A DNA stretch of 15,623 bases from Methylococcus sp. UBA6136 (GCA_002423305.1 DIVI01000022.1:1-15623); one strand, 5' to 3'. Counted from the stretch's first letter, positions 1 through 7,332 are shown. Translations and numbers: made by a program. Notes: generated by a model not told the origin, from the sequence alone.

Positions 1-2751
1 TTGTTTGTTGCTGCCAGTGACCGGCGAATTTACGCTATTCAAAATGCCCCGCTGGCCAGGGTTCGCTTCGTTTCCGGCGATCAGATCGAAAGTCAGGAAG
101 GCTGGAAAATGATGGTCGAGTCCATCGAGGAACAGGGGGGGCTGCTGACCTACGTGGGTACCGATGAGGTGGGTGAACCGGTCACCCTTGACGAAATGGA
201 CCTCAACCATTTCATGCAATTCAACAAGCCCCAGGAGCGGCTATTCACCGGCCAACTGGATTCCGCCGAGTTGTTCAACCTGCGCCATGAAACGCTCAAC
301 CTGATCGGGCGTCTTGAGCAATCCCCAGTGCGCGGGCTTTGCGGAGGACGCACGAGCCCCATTCCGCACCAACTCTTCATTGCCCATGAAGTCGCCCGCC
401 GTGAATCGCCTCGCGTTTTGCTAGCTGACGAGGTAGGACTGGGCAAGACCATCGAGGCAGGGCTCATCCTCCATCATCAGCTCCTGACCGGACGCGCCGA
501 CCGCGCCCTCATCGTGGTTCCCGACCCCTTGCTGCACCAATGGCTGGTCGAAATGCGTCGGCGTTTCAACTTGCGCTTCAGTCTATTTGATGCGCCGCGA
601 TACATCGAGTCCGATGAGCCAAACCCATTCCTGAGCGAACAACTCATTCTCTGTAGCCTAGGGTTCCTGATGGACGACCCCAAACGCCAGCAGGATGCCA
701 TCGCTGCCGACTGGGATCTTTGCATCATCGATGAGGCGCACCACCTCGGCTGGTCCTGCGAGGCGGCAAGCCCGGAATACTCGTTCGTTGAGCAACTGAG
801 CGCCAAGGTACCGGGACTACTGCTTCTGACAGCAACACCTGAACAACTCGGCAAGCAAAGCCACTTTGCCCGGCTGCGCCTGCTCGATCCGGACCGGTTC
901 CACGACTATGACCAATTCATCAAGGAAGAACAGGAATATGCCGAGTTGGCCAATGTGATCCAGCACCTGCTGGACGATGCCGAGCTCGATATCGGCACCC
1001 TGGGCCAACTCAAGTCGCTGCTGTCCCAGGATTTGGCCGATGATCTTCTCAAACGTCTCGAACAGCCGGATTCAGAATCGATGGCCCGCGCGGAACTCGT
1101 TCAGCTGCTGCTGGACCGACATGGCACGGGTCGAATTCTGTTCCGCAATACTCGGGCCACGATCAAGGGCTTTCCTGGTCGCCAGTTGCTAGCTACCGGC
1201 CTGCCCTTGCCCGACCACTATTCACCGCAGCTGCAGCAGCCGGAGCTCACGCTCGAACAGCGTCTGCATCCGGAAATACTCGCGGCTCCCGCCAACATCC
1301 CCGGTAAGGAATGGTGGCGTAGCGACCCCCGAGTGGACTGGCTTATCAGGACATTGAAGGAGGCTCGCCCGGCGAAGGCCCTCGTCATCTGCGCCTTGGG
1401 CGAGACGGCGATGGACCTTGAGGACGCCCTGCGCCTAGCCGGTATTCGTGCCGCGGTCTTCCATGAGGGACTCAGCATCATTGCACGTGACCGGGCAGCC
1501 GCCTGGTTTGCGGATAACGAGGATGGCGCTCAGGTTCTGGTTTGTTCGGAAATTGGCAGTGAAGGCCGTAACTTTCAGTTCGCCCATCATTTGATGCTGT
1601 TTGATCTCCCGCTGAATCCTGACCTGCTGGAACAGCGCATCGGGCGTCTCGACCGGATAGGTCAGACCGATACGATCCGCATCCATGTCGGCTATTTTGA
1701 GAACAGCCCACAAAGGACGCTATACCGCTGGTATCACGAGGGTTTGAATGCGTTCGAGCAACTCAATCCGGCCGCCCAGACGGTGCACGCAGCATTGCAG
1801 GACCGTCTGCTGTCGCTGATCGTTCAGCCGGATGTCGATGCCGAAGAGACCCTGATCCTTGAGGCCAGTCAGCTGTCGGCCACCACCCGGGAGGCTCTGC
1901 ACCAGGGCCGTGACCGCCTGCTGGAACTCAACTCCTGCCGGGAGGCGGAGGCTCAACGACTGGTGGAGCAAGTCCGCCAGCAGGATGAGGATGAAGCGCT
2001 GTGGCCTTACATGGAGCGGGTATTCGACGCCTACGGCATCAGCATCGAGGAACACTCGGAGCTGTGTCATATCCTGCGTCCCGGCGAACACATGCGCATG
2101 CAGTTCCCCGAGATTCCGGACGAAGGCGTCACCGTGTCGCTGGACCGAACCACGGGATTGGCCCGCGAGGATATGCTGTTCCTGACCTGGGAACATCCGA
2201 TGGTTCGCGGCGCCATGGATATCATCCTCAACAGCGAGCACGGCAATGCCGGACTCAGCATCCTCAGGCATCCCGACCTCGACCCGGGACAGCTATTGAT
2301 CGAAAGCTTTCACGTGGTGGACTGCACCGCGCCGAAACATCTGCACATCGCCCGGTTTTTTCCGCCGGTCCTGATACGCTCGCTGATGGATCACGAAGGC
2401 AACGACCTCAGCCATCTTCCCTGTGACAGCTTTGAATCGATCCACCGCCAGTTCGATCGTGAACACGGTATGGAACTCTTGCGCGGACAAAGAAAGATCA
2501 TCGAAGCCATACTCAAACGGTCAGAAAAGGCCGCAAAATCAAAGGTGCCAACCATTATCGAGAACAGTGGCAGTCTCATGTTGAGTGCCATGACTCTCGA
2601 GCTCAAGCGTCTGGCTGCCCTTCGCAAGGTCAATCCCAACGTCCGCAAGGAGGAGCTGGATCAACTCAAGGCGAATGCGCTGGAAATGCACGAGAGCATC
2701 CAGTCCGCCCGGTTGCGGCTCGATGCCGTGCGGGTGATTGTCACCGCCTGA
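1..2751 (+). CDS. rapA: RNA polymerase-associated SWI2/SNF2 ATPase RapA (5' truncated by window)
   Basis: RapA (HepA) is a Swi2/Snf2-family ATPase that binds RNA polymerase and helps recycle it after termination. The visible 916 residues align by eye with E. coli RapA (968 aa) over nearly the whole length. Walker A sits at about 141-150 (LADEVGLGKT), the DEAH box at 244-247, and the helicase C-terminal arginine motif at 546-555 (RIGRLDRIGQ). The RapA-specific C-terminal region runs to the natural TGA stop. The first visible residues match the middle of the N-terminal Tudor-like region, so roughly 35-40 codons lie upstream of the window. The TTG at base 1 is therefore an internal codon and not the start. 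The gene converges with a minus-strand lipoprotein gene across a 103-base gap. Identification is firm; only the N-terminus is unseen. Confidence 0.96.
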   Translation: MFVAASDRRIYAIQNAPLARVRFVSGDQIESQEGWKMMVESIEEQGGLLTYVGTDEVGEPVTLDEMDLNHFMQFNKPQERLFTGQLDSAELFNLRHETLNLIGRLEQSPVRGLCGGRTSPIPHQLFIAHEVARRESPRVLLADEVGLGKTIEAGLILHHQLLTGRADRALIVVPDPLLHQWLVEMRRRFNLRFSLFDAPRYIESDEPNPFLSEQLILCSLGFLMDDPKRQQDAIAADWDLCIIDEAHHLGWSCEAASPEYSFVEQLSAKVPGLLLLTATPEQLGKQSHFARLRLLDPDRFHDYDQFIKEEQEYAELANVIQHLLDDAELDIGTLGQLKSLLSQDLADDLLKRLEQPDSESMARAELVQLLLDRHGTGRILFRNTRATIKGFPGRQLLATGLPLPDHYSPQLQQPELTLEQRLHPEILAAPANIPGKEWWRSDPRVDWLIRTLKEARPAKALVICALGETAMDLEDALRLAGIRAAVFHEGLSIIARDRAAAWFADNEDGAQVLVCSEIGSEGRNFQFAHHLMLFDLPLNPDLLEQRIGRLDRIGQTDTIRIHVGYFENSPQRTLYRWYHEGLNAFEQLNPAAQTVHAALQDRLLSLIVQPDVDAEETLILEASQLSATTREALHQGRDRLLELNSCREAEAQRLVEQVRQQDEDEALWPYMERVFDAYGISIEEHSELCHILRPGEHMRMQFPEIPDEGVTVSLDRTTGLAREDMLFLTWEHPMVRGAMDIILNSEHGNAGLSILRHPDLDPGQLLIESFHVVDCTAPKHLHIARFFPPVLIRSLMDHEGNDLSHLPCDSFESIHRQFDREHGMELLRGQRKIIEAILKRSEKAAKSKVPTIIENSGSLMLSAMTLELKRLAALRKVNPNVRKEELDQLKANALEMHESIQSARLRLDAVRVIVTA

Positions 2752-2854
2752 TTGCACCCCACCTTCGTCGCGTCGGCAAGAAGGTGCCGAGTAGCGATAA
2801 GGCCAAATCGCTGGTTAGAGAACTGTGGATCCCGGGAGGGTCCGCGAGGGACGC

Positions 2855-3196
2855 TTATTTGGACTCTTTTGATAAGGAGGGAGGATCCGAAGAATCCTCG
2901 GATGCCGTCTCGGTCGGCTCGACGGGTTCCTCCTTCTTCTCGAAGTTCACCGCCCCGCCCTGAAGCGTGTAATTCACCTCATGACGAAGACCGCCAAGGT
3001 CGAATTCCACCGCATAAACCTTGACGCCACGCTTCGTGAACTGGCGGTACTCGGTATCCGTTGCAGCAGGATATTCCAGCCTGAATGCTGACAGCACGGC
3101 GGGAGGAACCTGGTATTCGGTCAAACTCCCGCCTTTAAGGGAACAAGCCGACATCAGGCCCAGCCAGCAGATAATCAGGACGAAGAAGCGATACAT
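2855..3196 (-). CDS. Putative outer-membrane lipoprotein with PepSY-like domain
   Basis: A 113-residue protein with a lipoprotein signal peptide: a hydrophobic segment at 4-15 followed by a lipobox-like LMSAC with the lipidated cysteine at 18. The middle part (about 35-85) has the alternating pattern of the PepSY-like family (PF11396): an A-F-x-x-x-Y-P-A-A helix, then short strands ending in an L-x-G-G-A-V turn. This family is often periplasmic and its ligand is generally unknown. The last 25 residues are Glu/Ser/Pro-rich and probably disordered. The ATG lies 15 bases after the stop of the CBS-domain gene on the same strand and has no good Shine-Dalgarno sequence, which suggests translational coupling. 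The residue after the cysteine is Ser, so outer-membrane sorting is expected. Lipoprotein status is well supported; the domain call is by pattern only. Confidence 0.72.
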   Translation of the reverse strand: MYRFFVLIICWLGLMSACSLKGGSLTEYQVPPAVLSAFRLEYPAATDTEYRQFTKRGVKVYAVEFDLGGLRHEVNYTLQGGAVNFEKKEEPVEPTETASEDSSDPPSLSKESK

Positions 3197-3211
3197 GGCC
3201 GTTCGCGGAGA

Positions 3212-3631
3212 CTAGTACTGCTCGTTCAGATACCGGATGAGGTCCGTGGTGGTGACGATACCGACCAGAGCCCCCTCATCATCAATCACTGGCAAGGAAT
3301 GGAAGCCACCCTTGGCCAGTAATACCGAACCACCCCGTATTGTGTCCGTATTTTTAATGGTGACCAGTTTGTCGGACATGATTTCTTGGATGGAAAACTG
3401 CTGGTCGATGATTGCATTGATTGACCGTTCATCCACCCCGTTAATGACAAAGTTGATCTTCATCAGATCGGTAAAGCTGATCAAGCCAACGAGCTTGCTT
3501 CCATCGATGATGGGGACGTGGTGAATGTTGGCGTTCAGCATCAGATCTCGAACATCGCTCAGGGGTTGTCCGACCTGGACGCTGGCGACGTTGGCGGACA
3601 TAATTTTGCTGATCGGTTCGTGTTTCTTCAT
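3212..3631 (-). CDS. Two-CBS-domain protein
   Basis: A 139-residue stand-alone CBS pair (Bateman module). CBS1 spans about 8-60 (with HHVPIID near 37-43 and an I-S-F-T-D-L end). CBS2 spans about 82-137 (HSLPVIDDEG near 111-120, then V-T-T-T-D-L-I-R-Y-L). Such modules usually sense adenine nucleotides or similar ligands and regulate a partner; no catalytic domain is attached here. I chose the ATG at 3629-3631. The frame stays open further upstream to 3745, but that extension has no CBS-like sequence and its first codons would lie inside the terminator stem at 3741-3774, so it is unlikely to be translated. A weak AGAAG element lies about 8 bases before the chosen start. The lipoprotein gene follows 15 bases downstream, so the two are probably co-transcribed. 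The regulated partner is not evident. Confidence 0.88.
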   Translation of the reverse strand: MKKHEPISKIMSANVASVQVGQPLSDVRDLMLNANIHHVPIIDGSKLVGLISFTDLMKINFVINGVDERSINAIIDQQFSIQEIMSDKLVTIKNTDTIRGGSVLLAKGGFHSLPVIDDEGALVGIVTTTDLIRYLNEQY

Positions 3632-3740
3632 TTTGGCTTCTGCAGAATTTGTTAGATATCTTTTACTGGTTGATTTGTCCGACCAACATTCCTTGGGCGT
3701 CCAGTTCGATTGAGGCGCCGGGTTAAAGGAAACAGTGACG

Positions 3741-3774
3741 CACAAAAAAGCCCGACACTGCGGGCTTTTTTGTG
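3741..3774. terminator. Bidirectional rho-independent terminator
   Basis: A perfect 14-bp inverted repeat, arms CACAAAAAAGCCCG and CGGGCTTTTTTGTG, with a 6-base loop ACACTG. The GC core flanked by A6 and T6 gives a U-tract on either strand. It begins 6 bases past the stop of the minus-strand DUF2970 gene. It therefore ends the three-gene membrane/lipocalin operon and separates it from the CBS gene. Confidence 0.9.
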
Positions 3775-3780
3775 CCGTAT

Positions 3781-3978
3781 TTAAGCCAGCACCAAGCGGA
3801 CAACACCCACGATGGCCAGTATGAATATCACGGTGAACACAATTCCTGCCACGATATAAGTCTTGGCTGAACCGCCCGTAAAATCTCGCTCACGGTTGGC
3901 GCTGCTCTGCACCCCAAACGCAGCCGATACCACGCTACTTATGACTTGGAAGAAGGATGGTTTGGGATTGTTTGACAT
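3781..3978 (-). CDS. DUF2970 family small membrane protein
   Basis: A 65-residue protein matching the DUF2970 pattern (PF11174). It has an N-terminal amphipathic stretch with P-S-F-F-Q-V, then A-A-F-G-V-Q-S (19-25), a conserved N-R-E-R-D-F (28-33) and one C-terminal membrane helix (about 42-64). The family is widespread in Beta- and Gammaproteobacteria and has no assigned function. I chose the ATG at 3976-3978 because the peptide from there matches the usual family length. The frame is open to an earlier ATG at 4014, but that would overlap the upstream gene and add a basic non-family tail. The start lies 7 bases after the stop of the DUF1616-like gene, whose TAG overlaps a weak TAGG ribosome-binding sequence, consistent with coupled translation. 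The terminator follows directly. Confidence 0.85.
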   Translation of the reverse strand: MSNNPKPSFFQVISSVVSAAFGVQSSANRERDFTGGSAKTYIVAGIVFTVIFILAIVGVVRLVLA

Positions 3979-3985
3979 GGTTGGC

Positions 3986-4483
3986 CTACTGCTTCGCCTT
4001 CCTCTTGGCTTCAAAAATCTTGTAACCGATGGCGAGACCGATCACCACGATGACGGTAAACAAGGACCGCCAGGAAGCGCTACCCGAATAGATTTGTTCT
4101 TCGTCGACGTTACCCCTGATATTGACCGCACCGGCATCGCCCGTGCCGTCCGAACCCATGGTCAGCACATAGTTCCAGATGAAATTCATGGGAATGATCG
4201 TCGCGATACTGATACCAATCGACATGATGAGCAGATCGATGGCCCGATTGATATCGGGGTTCTTGGTCAGGTTCTCGCTGATCTCGACGTTATCCATGAA
4301 CAGCTTGACGATCACATAACCGGGGAGAATGATCACGACGGCCATGCCGAACAGATCCTTGACCACCAAGCCGCCCCCATTGGAAAAGAGGCTGAAGGCA
4401 ATGATCAGAATGATGCTGAAGATACCGATGCCAGCCCACATCAGCTTGTCGGCTTTCCCGAAATGGAACAGATCTTTAATCAT
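3986..4483 (-). CDS. DUF1616-like four-helix inner-membrane protein
   Basis: A 165-residue integral membrane protein. Hydrophobic segments lie at about 15-33, 43-63, 82-107 and 139-155, followed by a Lys/Arg-rich tail that should face the cytoplasm. The second segment carries I-I-L-P-G-Y-V-I-V-K (51-60), and the third carries an R-A-I-D-L-L-I-M-S-I-G-I-S pattern. Together these resemble DUF1616 (PF07760), where an LPGY helix precedes a second conserved helix. A polar Gly/Asp-rich loop (about 110-138) separates helices 3 and 4 and probably faces the periplasm. No enzyme motif is visible. An AGGGAG ribosome-binding site lies 10 bases before the ATG and overlaps the stop codon of the lipocalin-like gene. 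Membrane topology is clear; the family assignment is tentative. Confidence 0.7.
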   Translation of the reverse strand: MIKDLFHFGKADKLMWAGIGIFSIILIIAFSLFSNGGGLVVKDLFGMAVVIILPGYVIVKLFMDNVEISENLTKNPDINRAIDLLIMSIGISIATIIPMNFIWNYVLTMGSDGTGDAGAVNIRGNVDEEQIYSGSASWRSLFTVIVVIGLAIGYKIFEAKRKAKQ

Positions 4484-4493
4484 GGTCAGCTAA

Positions 4494-4499
4494 CTCCCT
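4494..4499 (-). promoter_or_regulatory. Shine-Dalgarno overlapping upstream stop codon
   Basis: AGGGAG on the minus strand, 10 bases before the ATG of the DUF1616-like gene. It shares two bases with the TAG stop (4498-4500) of the lipocalin-like gene. This fixes the start and suggests the two genes are translationally coupled. Confidence 0.6.
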
Positions 4500-4893
4500 A
4501 TTGTTTTTTGAAAAAGTAGAAGCCTTCGAGTCCGCCCTTCAAGATGAGTTCATTCCCTTCCATCTTGTAGACCGCATAATCAATGGTCTTGCCTGGCCGA
4601 CCGGGATCGTCAGCCACGATCTTGCCGTTGACCACATTGAACGTCCACTCATGCCGGTCATTGGTTTTGAAGTGGCGATTGAAACCGCTGGTCACGATCA
4701 CGCCGTCGGGTCGAAACTCCCAGATGCGGTTTTCCTCGATCTTTGGCTTGTCCAACCCCGCCGCTACCGACTCCAGCTTCCATGTGCCGGTGATTTCGCT
4801 CCTGTCTTTCAGGGCCACTTCAGCCCATGCCATGGATATGGAACCAGCCACGCACAGCGCGCCGAATACCGCATTTCTCGTTAATTTCTTCAT
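4498..4893 (-). CDS. Secreted lipocalin-like protein
   Basis: A 131-residue exported protein. A Sec signal peptide covers 1-24: M-K-K-x-x-R, a hydrophobic core, then S-M-A-W-A with likely cleavage before E25. The mature part begins a small beta-rich domain with a lipocalin-type G-T-W-K-L (36-40). It continues with a W-E-F-R-P-D-G turn (58-64) and further short strands ending in G-F-Y-F-F-K-K. This resembles the lipocalin-like folds of small periplasmic proteins, which bind hydrophobic ligands or act as inhibitors; no ligand can be named. I chose the ATG at 4891-4893 because a strong GGGGGAGAG ribosome-binding site lies just upstream and the signal peptide starts there. The longer open frame to 4938 lacks both. 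First gene of a three-gene operon with the two membrane proteins. Confidence 0.78.
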   Translation of the reverse strand: MKKLTRNAVFGALCVAGSISMAWAEVALKDRSEITGTWKLESVAAGLDKPKIEENRIWEFRPDGVIVTSGFNRHFKTNDRHEWTFNVVNGKIVADDPGRPGKTIDYAVYKMEGNELILKGGLEGFYFFKKQ

Positions 4894-4895
4894 TG

Positions 4896-4904
4896 CTCTC
4901 CCCC
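4896..4904 (-). promoter_or_regulatory. Strong Shine-Dalgarno of the lipocalin-like gene
   Basis: GGGGGAGAG on the minus strand, ending a few bases before the ATG at 4891-4893. It decides that start over the longer open frame. Confidence 0.7.
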
Positions 4905-5068
4905 TTGCCGAGGTTGTTGTAATGCCCCAGCCAATCATTCAGGCGAGAACGCGCCACTGATGCCGTGGGGATAGGATAAAACGGCCACGATTCTTACATT
5001 TTTCAAGCAGGCATAGCAAGGAAACGAAGGTGGGGAGCCAATGCAGCCAAGCGGCTTCGAGCCGATTT

Positions 5069-5077
5069 TGTTATCAT
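5069..5077 (+). promoter_or_regulatory. Possible extended -10 promoter for the thioredoxin-like gene
   Basis: TGTTATCAT lies about 30 bases before the ATG at 5109. It fits the extended -10 form TG-n-TATAAT with one mismatch. No convincing -35 box is present at the proper distance, which extended -10 promoters can tolerate. The element is in the 215-base divergent gap between the lipocalin-like and thioredoxin-like genes, where a plus-strand promoter is needed. Confidence 0.35.
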
Positions 5078-5108
5078 TTCGCGCTGTTGAACTGGCCTAC
5101 TCTCTTCG

Positions 5109-5666
5109 ATGGTTCTGCTCGAGACCCCACTCTGCAACTTTGGCGCGCCGGCAATTGACTTCGCGCTTCCCGGCACCAATGGCCACATCTGGACGCTGGA
5201 ACAATGCCATGGACCGAACGGCCTGCTGGTGATGTTCATCTGCAACCATTGCCCTTATGTCAAAGCCATTCAGTCGCGACTGGTCCGCGACACTGCGGAG
5301 CTTCTGCAGCATGGCATTCACTCCGTCGCCATCATGGCCAATGATCCCCGGGATTACCCGGAAGACTCCTTCGAAAACATGAAGCGTGTTGCCGAGACCC
5401 ATGGCTACAGTTTTCCTTATCTCCTTGACCAATCTCAAGGCACCGCGAAAGCCTATGGCGCGGTCTGCACCCCTGATTTCTTCGGTTACAACAGTCGACT
5501 GGAACTGCAATATCGAGGTCGGCTGGATGCCAGCGGACGCAATCCAGCGCCTGAGGGCACTCACCGCGATCTGTTCGAGGCCATGAAACAAATCGCCGAG
5601 ACCGGCCAGGGCCCGACCAGTCAACATGCCAGCATGGGCTGCTCGATCAAATGGCAAACCCCCTGA
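5109..5666 (+). CDS. Thioredoxin-fold redoxin family protein
   Basis: A 185-residue cytoplasmic protein of the AhpC/TSA-redoxin type. After an N-terminal G-x-P-A-x-D-F-x-L-P segment (12-21) typical of redoxins, it has the active-site C-N-H-C (45-48) followed by P-Y-V-K. A probable cis-proline follows in V-C-T-P (119-122). The F-I-C-N-H-C-P-Y-V-K signature marks a widespread subgroup of uncharacterised thioredoxin-like proteins. Two spaced cysteines suggest thiol-disulfide exchange, but the partner is unknown. There is no signal peptide, so it should act in the cytoplasm. An extra cysteine precedes the cis-proline. The start lacks a clear Shine-Dalgarno sequence, but no better in-frame start precedes the conserved N-terminus. 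pgk begins 40 bases downstream on the same strand, so the two may share a transcript. Confidence 0.85.
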   Translation: MVLLETPLCNFGAPAIDFALPGTNGHIWTLEQCHGPNGLLVMFICNHCPYVKAIQSRLVRDTAELLQHGIHSVAIMANDPRDYPEDSFENMKRVAETHGYSFPYLLDQSQGTAKAYGAVCTPDFFGYNSRLELQYRGRLDASGRNPAPEGTHRDLFEAMKQIAETGQGPTSQHASMGCSIKWQTP

Positions 5667-5694
5667 GTTTCAAACCCATTACTCCAACCTACCC

Positions 5695-5698
5695 AGGA
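5695..5698 (+). promoter_or_regulatory. Shine-Dalgarno fixing the pgk start
   Basis: AGGA eight bases before the ATG at 5707. It supports this start over the open frame that continues upstream into the thioredoxin-like gene. Confidence 0.6.
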
Positions 5699-5706
5699 AC
5701 CCAACT

Positions 5707-6882
5707 ATGAGCTTCAAAAGACTGACCGAACTGGATCTGGCCGGCAAACGCGTCCTGATCCGCGAAGACCTGAATGTCCCGGTGAAGAATGGCGAAGTCA
5801 CCAGTGACACCCGCATTCGCGCGAGTCTGGCCACCATTCGCCACTGCCTGGATGCCGGTGCCAAGGTGATCGTCATGTCTCACCTGGGAAGACCCACCGA
5901 AGGCGAATATGCTGAAGAGTTTTCCATGAAGCCGGTCGCGGATCGCTTGAGCAAATTGCTGGGGCACCCGGTGAATCTCGTCAAGGACTGGCTGGACGGT
6001 GTGGAAGCCGCCGCCGGTGAAATGGTGCTCTGTGAAAACGTCCGCTTCAACAAGGGCGAAAAGAAGGACAACGAGGATCTCGCGAAGAAAATGGCCGCCC
6101 TCTGCGATATCTATGTCATGGATGCCTTCGGCACCTCGCATCGAGCCGAAGCATCGACCCATGGCGTCGGTCAGCAAGCACCGATGGCCTGCGCGGGCTT
6201 GTTGCTGGCCGCTGAGCTGGATGCGCTGGGCAAGGCGTTGAAAAGCCCTGAGCGTCCGCTACTGGCCATTGTTGGCGGATCCAAGGTGTCCGGCAAACTT
6301 GAAGTGCTCGAATCCCTCTCAAACCTTTGCGATCAGCTGATTGTCGGTGGCGGAATCGCCAATACCTTCATTGCAGCGGCCGGATATCCGGTCGGCAAAT
6401 CATTATATGAGGCCGACCTGATTCCCGAAGCAAAAAGGCTGATGGAGAAGGCCAAAGCCAGGGGCGGGGAAATTCCGGTGCCCACGGATGTCGTGACCGC
6501 CAAGGAATTCTCGGAATCCGCCACCGCCACCATCAAGCCGGTCAGCGAAGTCGCCGAGGACGACCTGATCCTGGATATCGGTCCCGACACCGCCGCCCGC
6601 TATGCAGAGATCATCAAGGCCGCCGGCACAATCGTCTGGAATGGCCCGGTTGGTGTCTTTGAAATCGAACAGTTCAGTCATGGTACCCAGACCGTTGCCA
6701 AGGCCGTTGCCGAAAGTCAGGGATTCTCCATCGCTGGCGGCGGCGACACCCTGGCCGCCATTGAAAAATACGGCATCGAAGAGAAGGTCTCCTACACCTC
6801 TACCGGCGGCGGTGCCTTCCTCGAGTTCCTCGAGGGCAAGAAGCTGCCTGCGGTCGCCATGCTGGAATCGAGAGCCCAGTAA
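5707..6882 (+). CDS. pgk: Phosphoglycerate kinase
   Basis: Phosphoglycerate kinase moves a phosphate between 1,3-bisphosphoglycerate and ADP in glycolysis, and runs in reverse in gluconeogenesis or the Calvin cycle. The 391-residue product has the usual bacterial length. Visible motifs are R-E-D-L-N-V-P (19-25) and S-H-L-G-R-P (58-63) of the substrate-binding N-domain, G-G-S-K-V-S-G-K-L (190-198), and the nucleotide-binding C-domain elements W-N-G-P-V-G-V-F-E (311-319), G-G-G-D-T (344-348) and S-T-G-G-G-A-F (365-371). I chose the ATG at 5707, which has an AGGA site and gives the standard N-terminus; the open frame upstream to 5626 overlaps the previous gene. No gap, fba or pyk gene is adjacent, unlike many bacteria. 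A strong terminator follows 11 bases after the stop. Confidence 0.98.
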   Translation: MSFKRLTELDLAGKRVLIREDLNVPVKNGEVTSDTRIRASLATIRHCLDAGAKVIVMSHLGRPTEGEYAEEFSMKPVADRLSKLLGHPVNLVKDWLDGVEAAAGEMVLCENVRFNKGEKKDNEDLAKKMAALCDIYVMDAFGTSHRAEASTHGVGQQAPMACAGLLLAAELDALGKALKSPERPLLAIVGGSKVSGKLEVLESLSNLCDQLIVGGGIANTFIAAAGYPVGKSLYEADLIPEAKRLMEKAKARGGEIPVPTDVVTAKEFSESATATIKPVSEVAEDDLILDIGPDTAARYAEIIKAAGTIVWNGPVGVFEIEQFSHGTQTVAKAVAESQGFSIAGGGDTLAAIEKYGIEEKVSYTSTGGGAFLEFLEGKKLPAVAMLESRAQ

Positions 6883-6893
6883 CCCATCGCCAC

Positions 6894-6931
6894 AATGCCG
6901 GGCAGCAAGGGCTGCCCGGCATTTTTGTTTT
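6894..6931 (+). terminator. Rho-independent terminator after pgk
   Basis: A perfect 13-bp stem, AATGCCGGGCAGC paired with GCTGCCCGGCATT, with a 4-base AAGG loop and then a T-rich tail TTTGTTTT. It lies 11 bases past the pgk stop and separates pgk from the rpoZ operon. Confidence 0.93.
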
Positions 6932-7035
6932 AAGCGACCTGACAAAAGACCGCGAGACACTGGCTTTGTCTATACAAAAGTCAGTCATTGAGGTAAAACC
7001 GCACACCTGCTTTCATCATCACTGTAAACAAGGAA

Positions 7036-7040
7036 TAAGG
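7036..7040 (+). promoter_or_regulatory. Shine-Dalgarno of rpoZ
   Basis: TAAGG ten bases before the rpoZ ATG, with a second AAGGA at 7030-7034. The duplicated purine-rich stretch marks an efficient ribosome-binding region. Confidence 0.5.
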
Positions 7041-7050
7041 CCAACCATCC

Positions 7051-7332
7051 ATGGCAAGAGTCACCGTAGAAGACTGTCTTGATAACGTAGACAACCGTTT
7101 CCAGCTGGTTCTGGTTGCCGCAAAACGCGCGCGCCAGCTGTCCATCAACCCCGACGATGCCACCGTAGCCTGGGAAAATGACAAGCCCACTGTCGTCGCC
7201 CTCCGTGAAATCGCAGCGGGGGATATCACCCGCGACTACCTGAGTGTGCCGGTCAAACAGGATCGGTTTGCTTTTGCGCGACCTCCCCTTCCCACGCCCG
7301 GACCAGATCTGGACGATGAGGATTTTGACTAA
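7051..7332 (+). CDS. rpoZ: DNA-directed RNA polymerase subunit omega
   Basis: Omega is the smallest RNA polymerase core subunit. It binds the beta' C-terminus, helps assembly, and forms part of a ppGpp-binding site on the enzyme. The 93-residue product has the conserved omega N-terminus M-A-R-V-T-V-E-D-C-L (1-10), then N-R-F-x-L-V-x-x-A-A-K-R-A-R-Q-L, and the central V-V-A-L-R-E-I-A-A-G segment. The tail is acidic (D-L-D-D-E-D-F-D). It is followed 58 bases later by spoT, the classic gammaproteobacterial order that places a ppGpp target next to the ppGpp enzyme. gmk, which often precedes rpoZ, is absent here; pgk with its terminator lies upstream, so rpoZ probably starts this transcript. Confidence 0.96.
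   Translation: MARVTVEDCLDNVDNRFQLVLVAAKRARQLSINPDDATVAWENDKPTVVALREIAAGDITRDYLSVPVKQDRFAFARPPLPTPGPDLDDEDFD

Noticed and set aside
2752..2854. Possible terminator between rapA and the lipoprotein gene (AGCGAT/ATCGCT hairpin at 2793-2812)
   Set aside because: Only a 6-bp stem with no T-run on either strand. I see no convincing terminator in this gap.
3863..4519. 218-codon plus-strand open frame over the two membrane-protein genes
   Set aside because: Its product is His/Asp-rich with no domain or export signal. The opposite strand encodes coherent membrane helices with ribosome-binding sites and a terminator.
4905..5006. Minus-strand promoter for the lipocalin-like operon (TTGAAA or TTGCTA as -35 candidates)
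   Set aside because: No -10 box with acceptable match lies at 16-18 bases from either candidate, so no promoter is claimed although one must exist in this region.
5052..5064. CGGCT-TCG-AGCCG hairpin before the thioredoxin-like gene
   Set aside because: Five-bp stem with a 3-base loop and no upstream plus-strand gene to terminate; likely chance.
5626..5706. In-frame upstream extension of pgk
   Set aside because: It overlaps the end of the thioredoxin-like gene, and the AGGA site and standard Pgk N-terminus point to the ATG at 5707.
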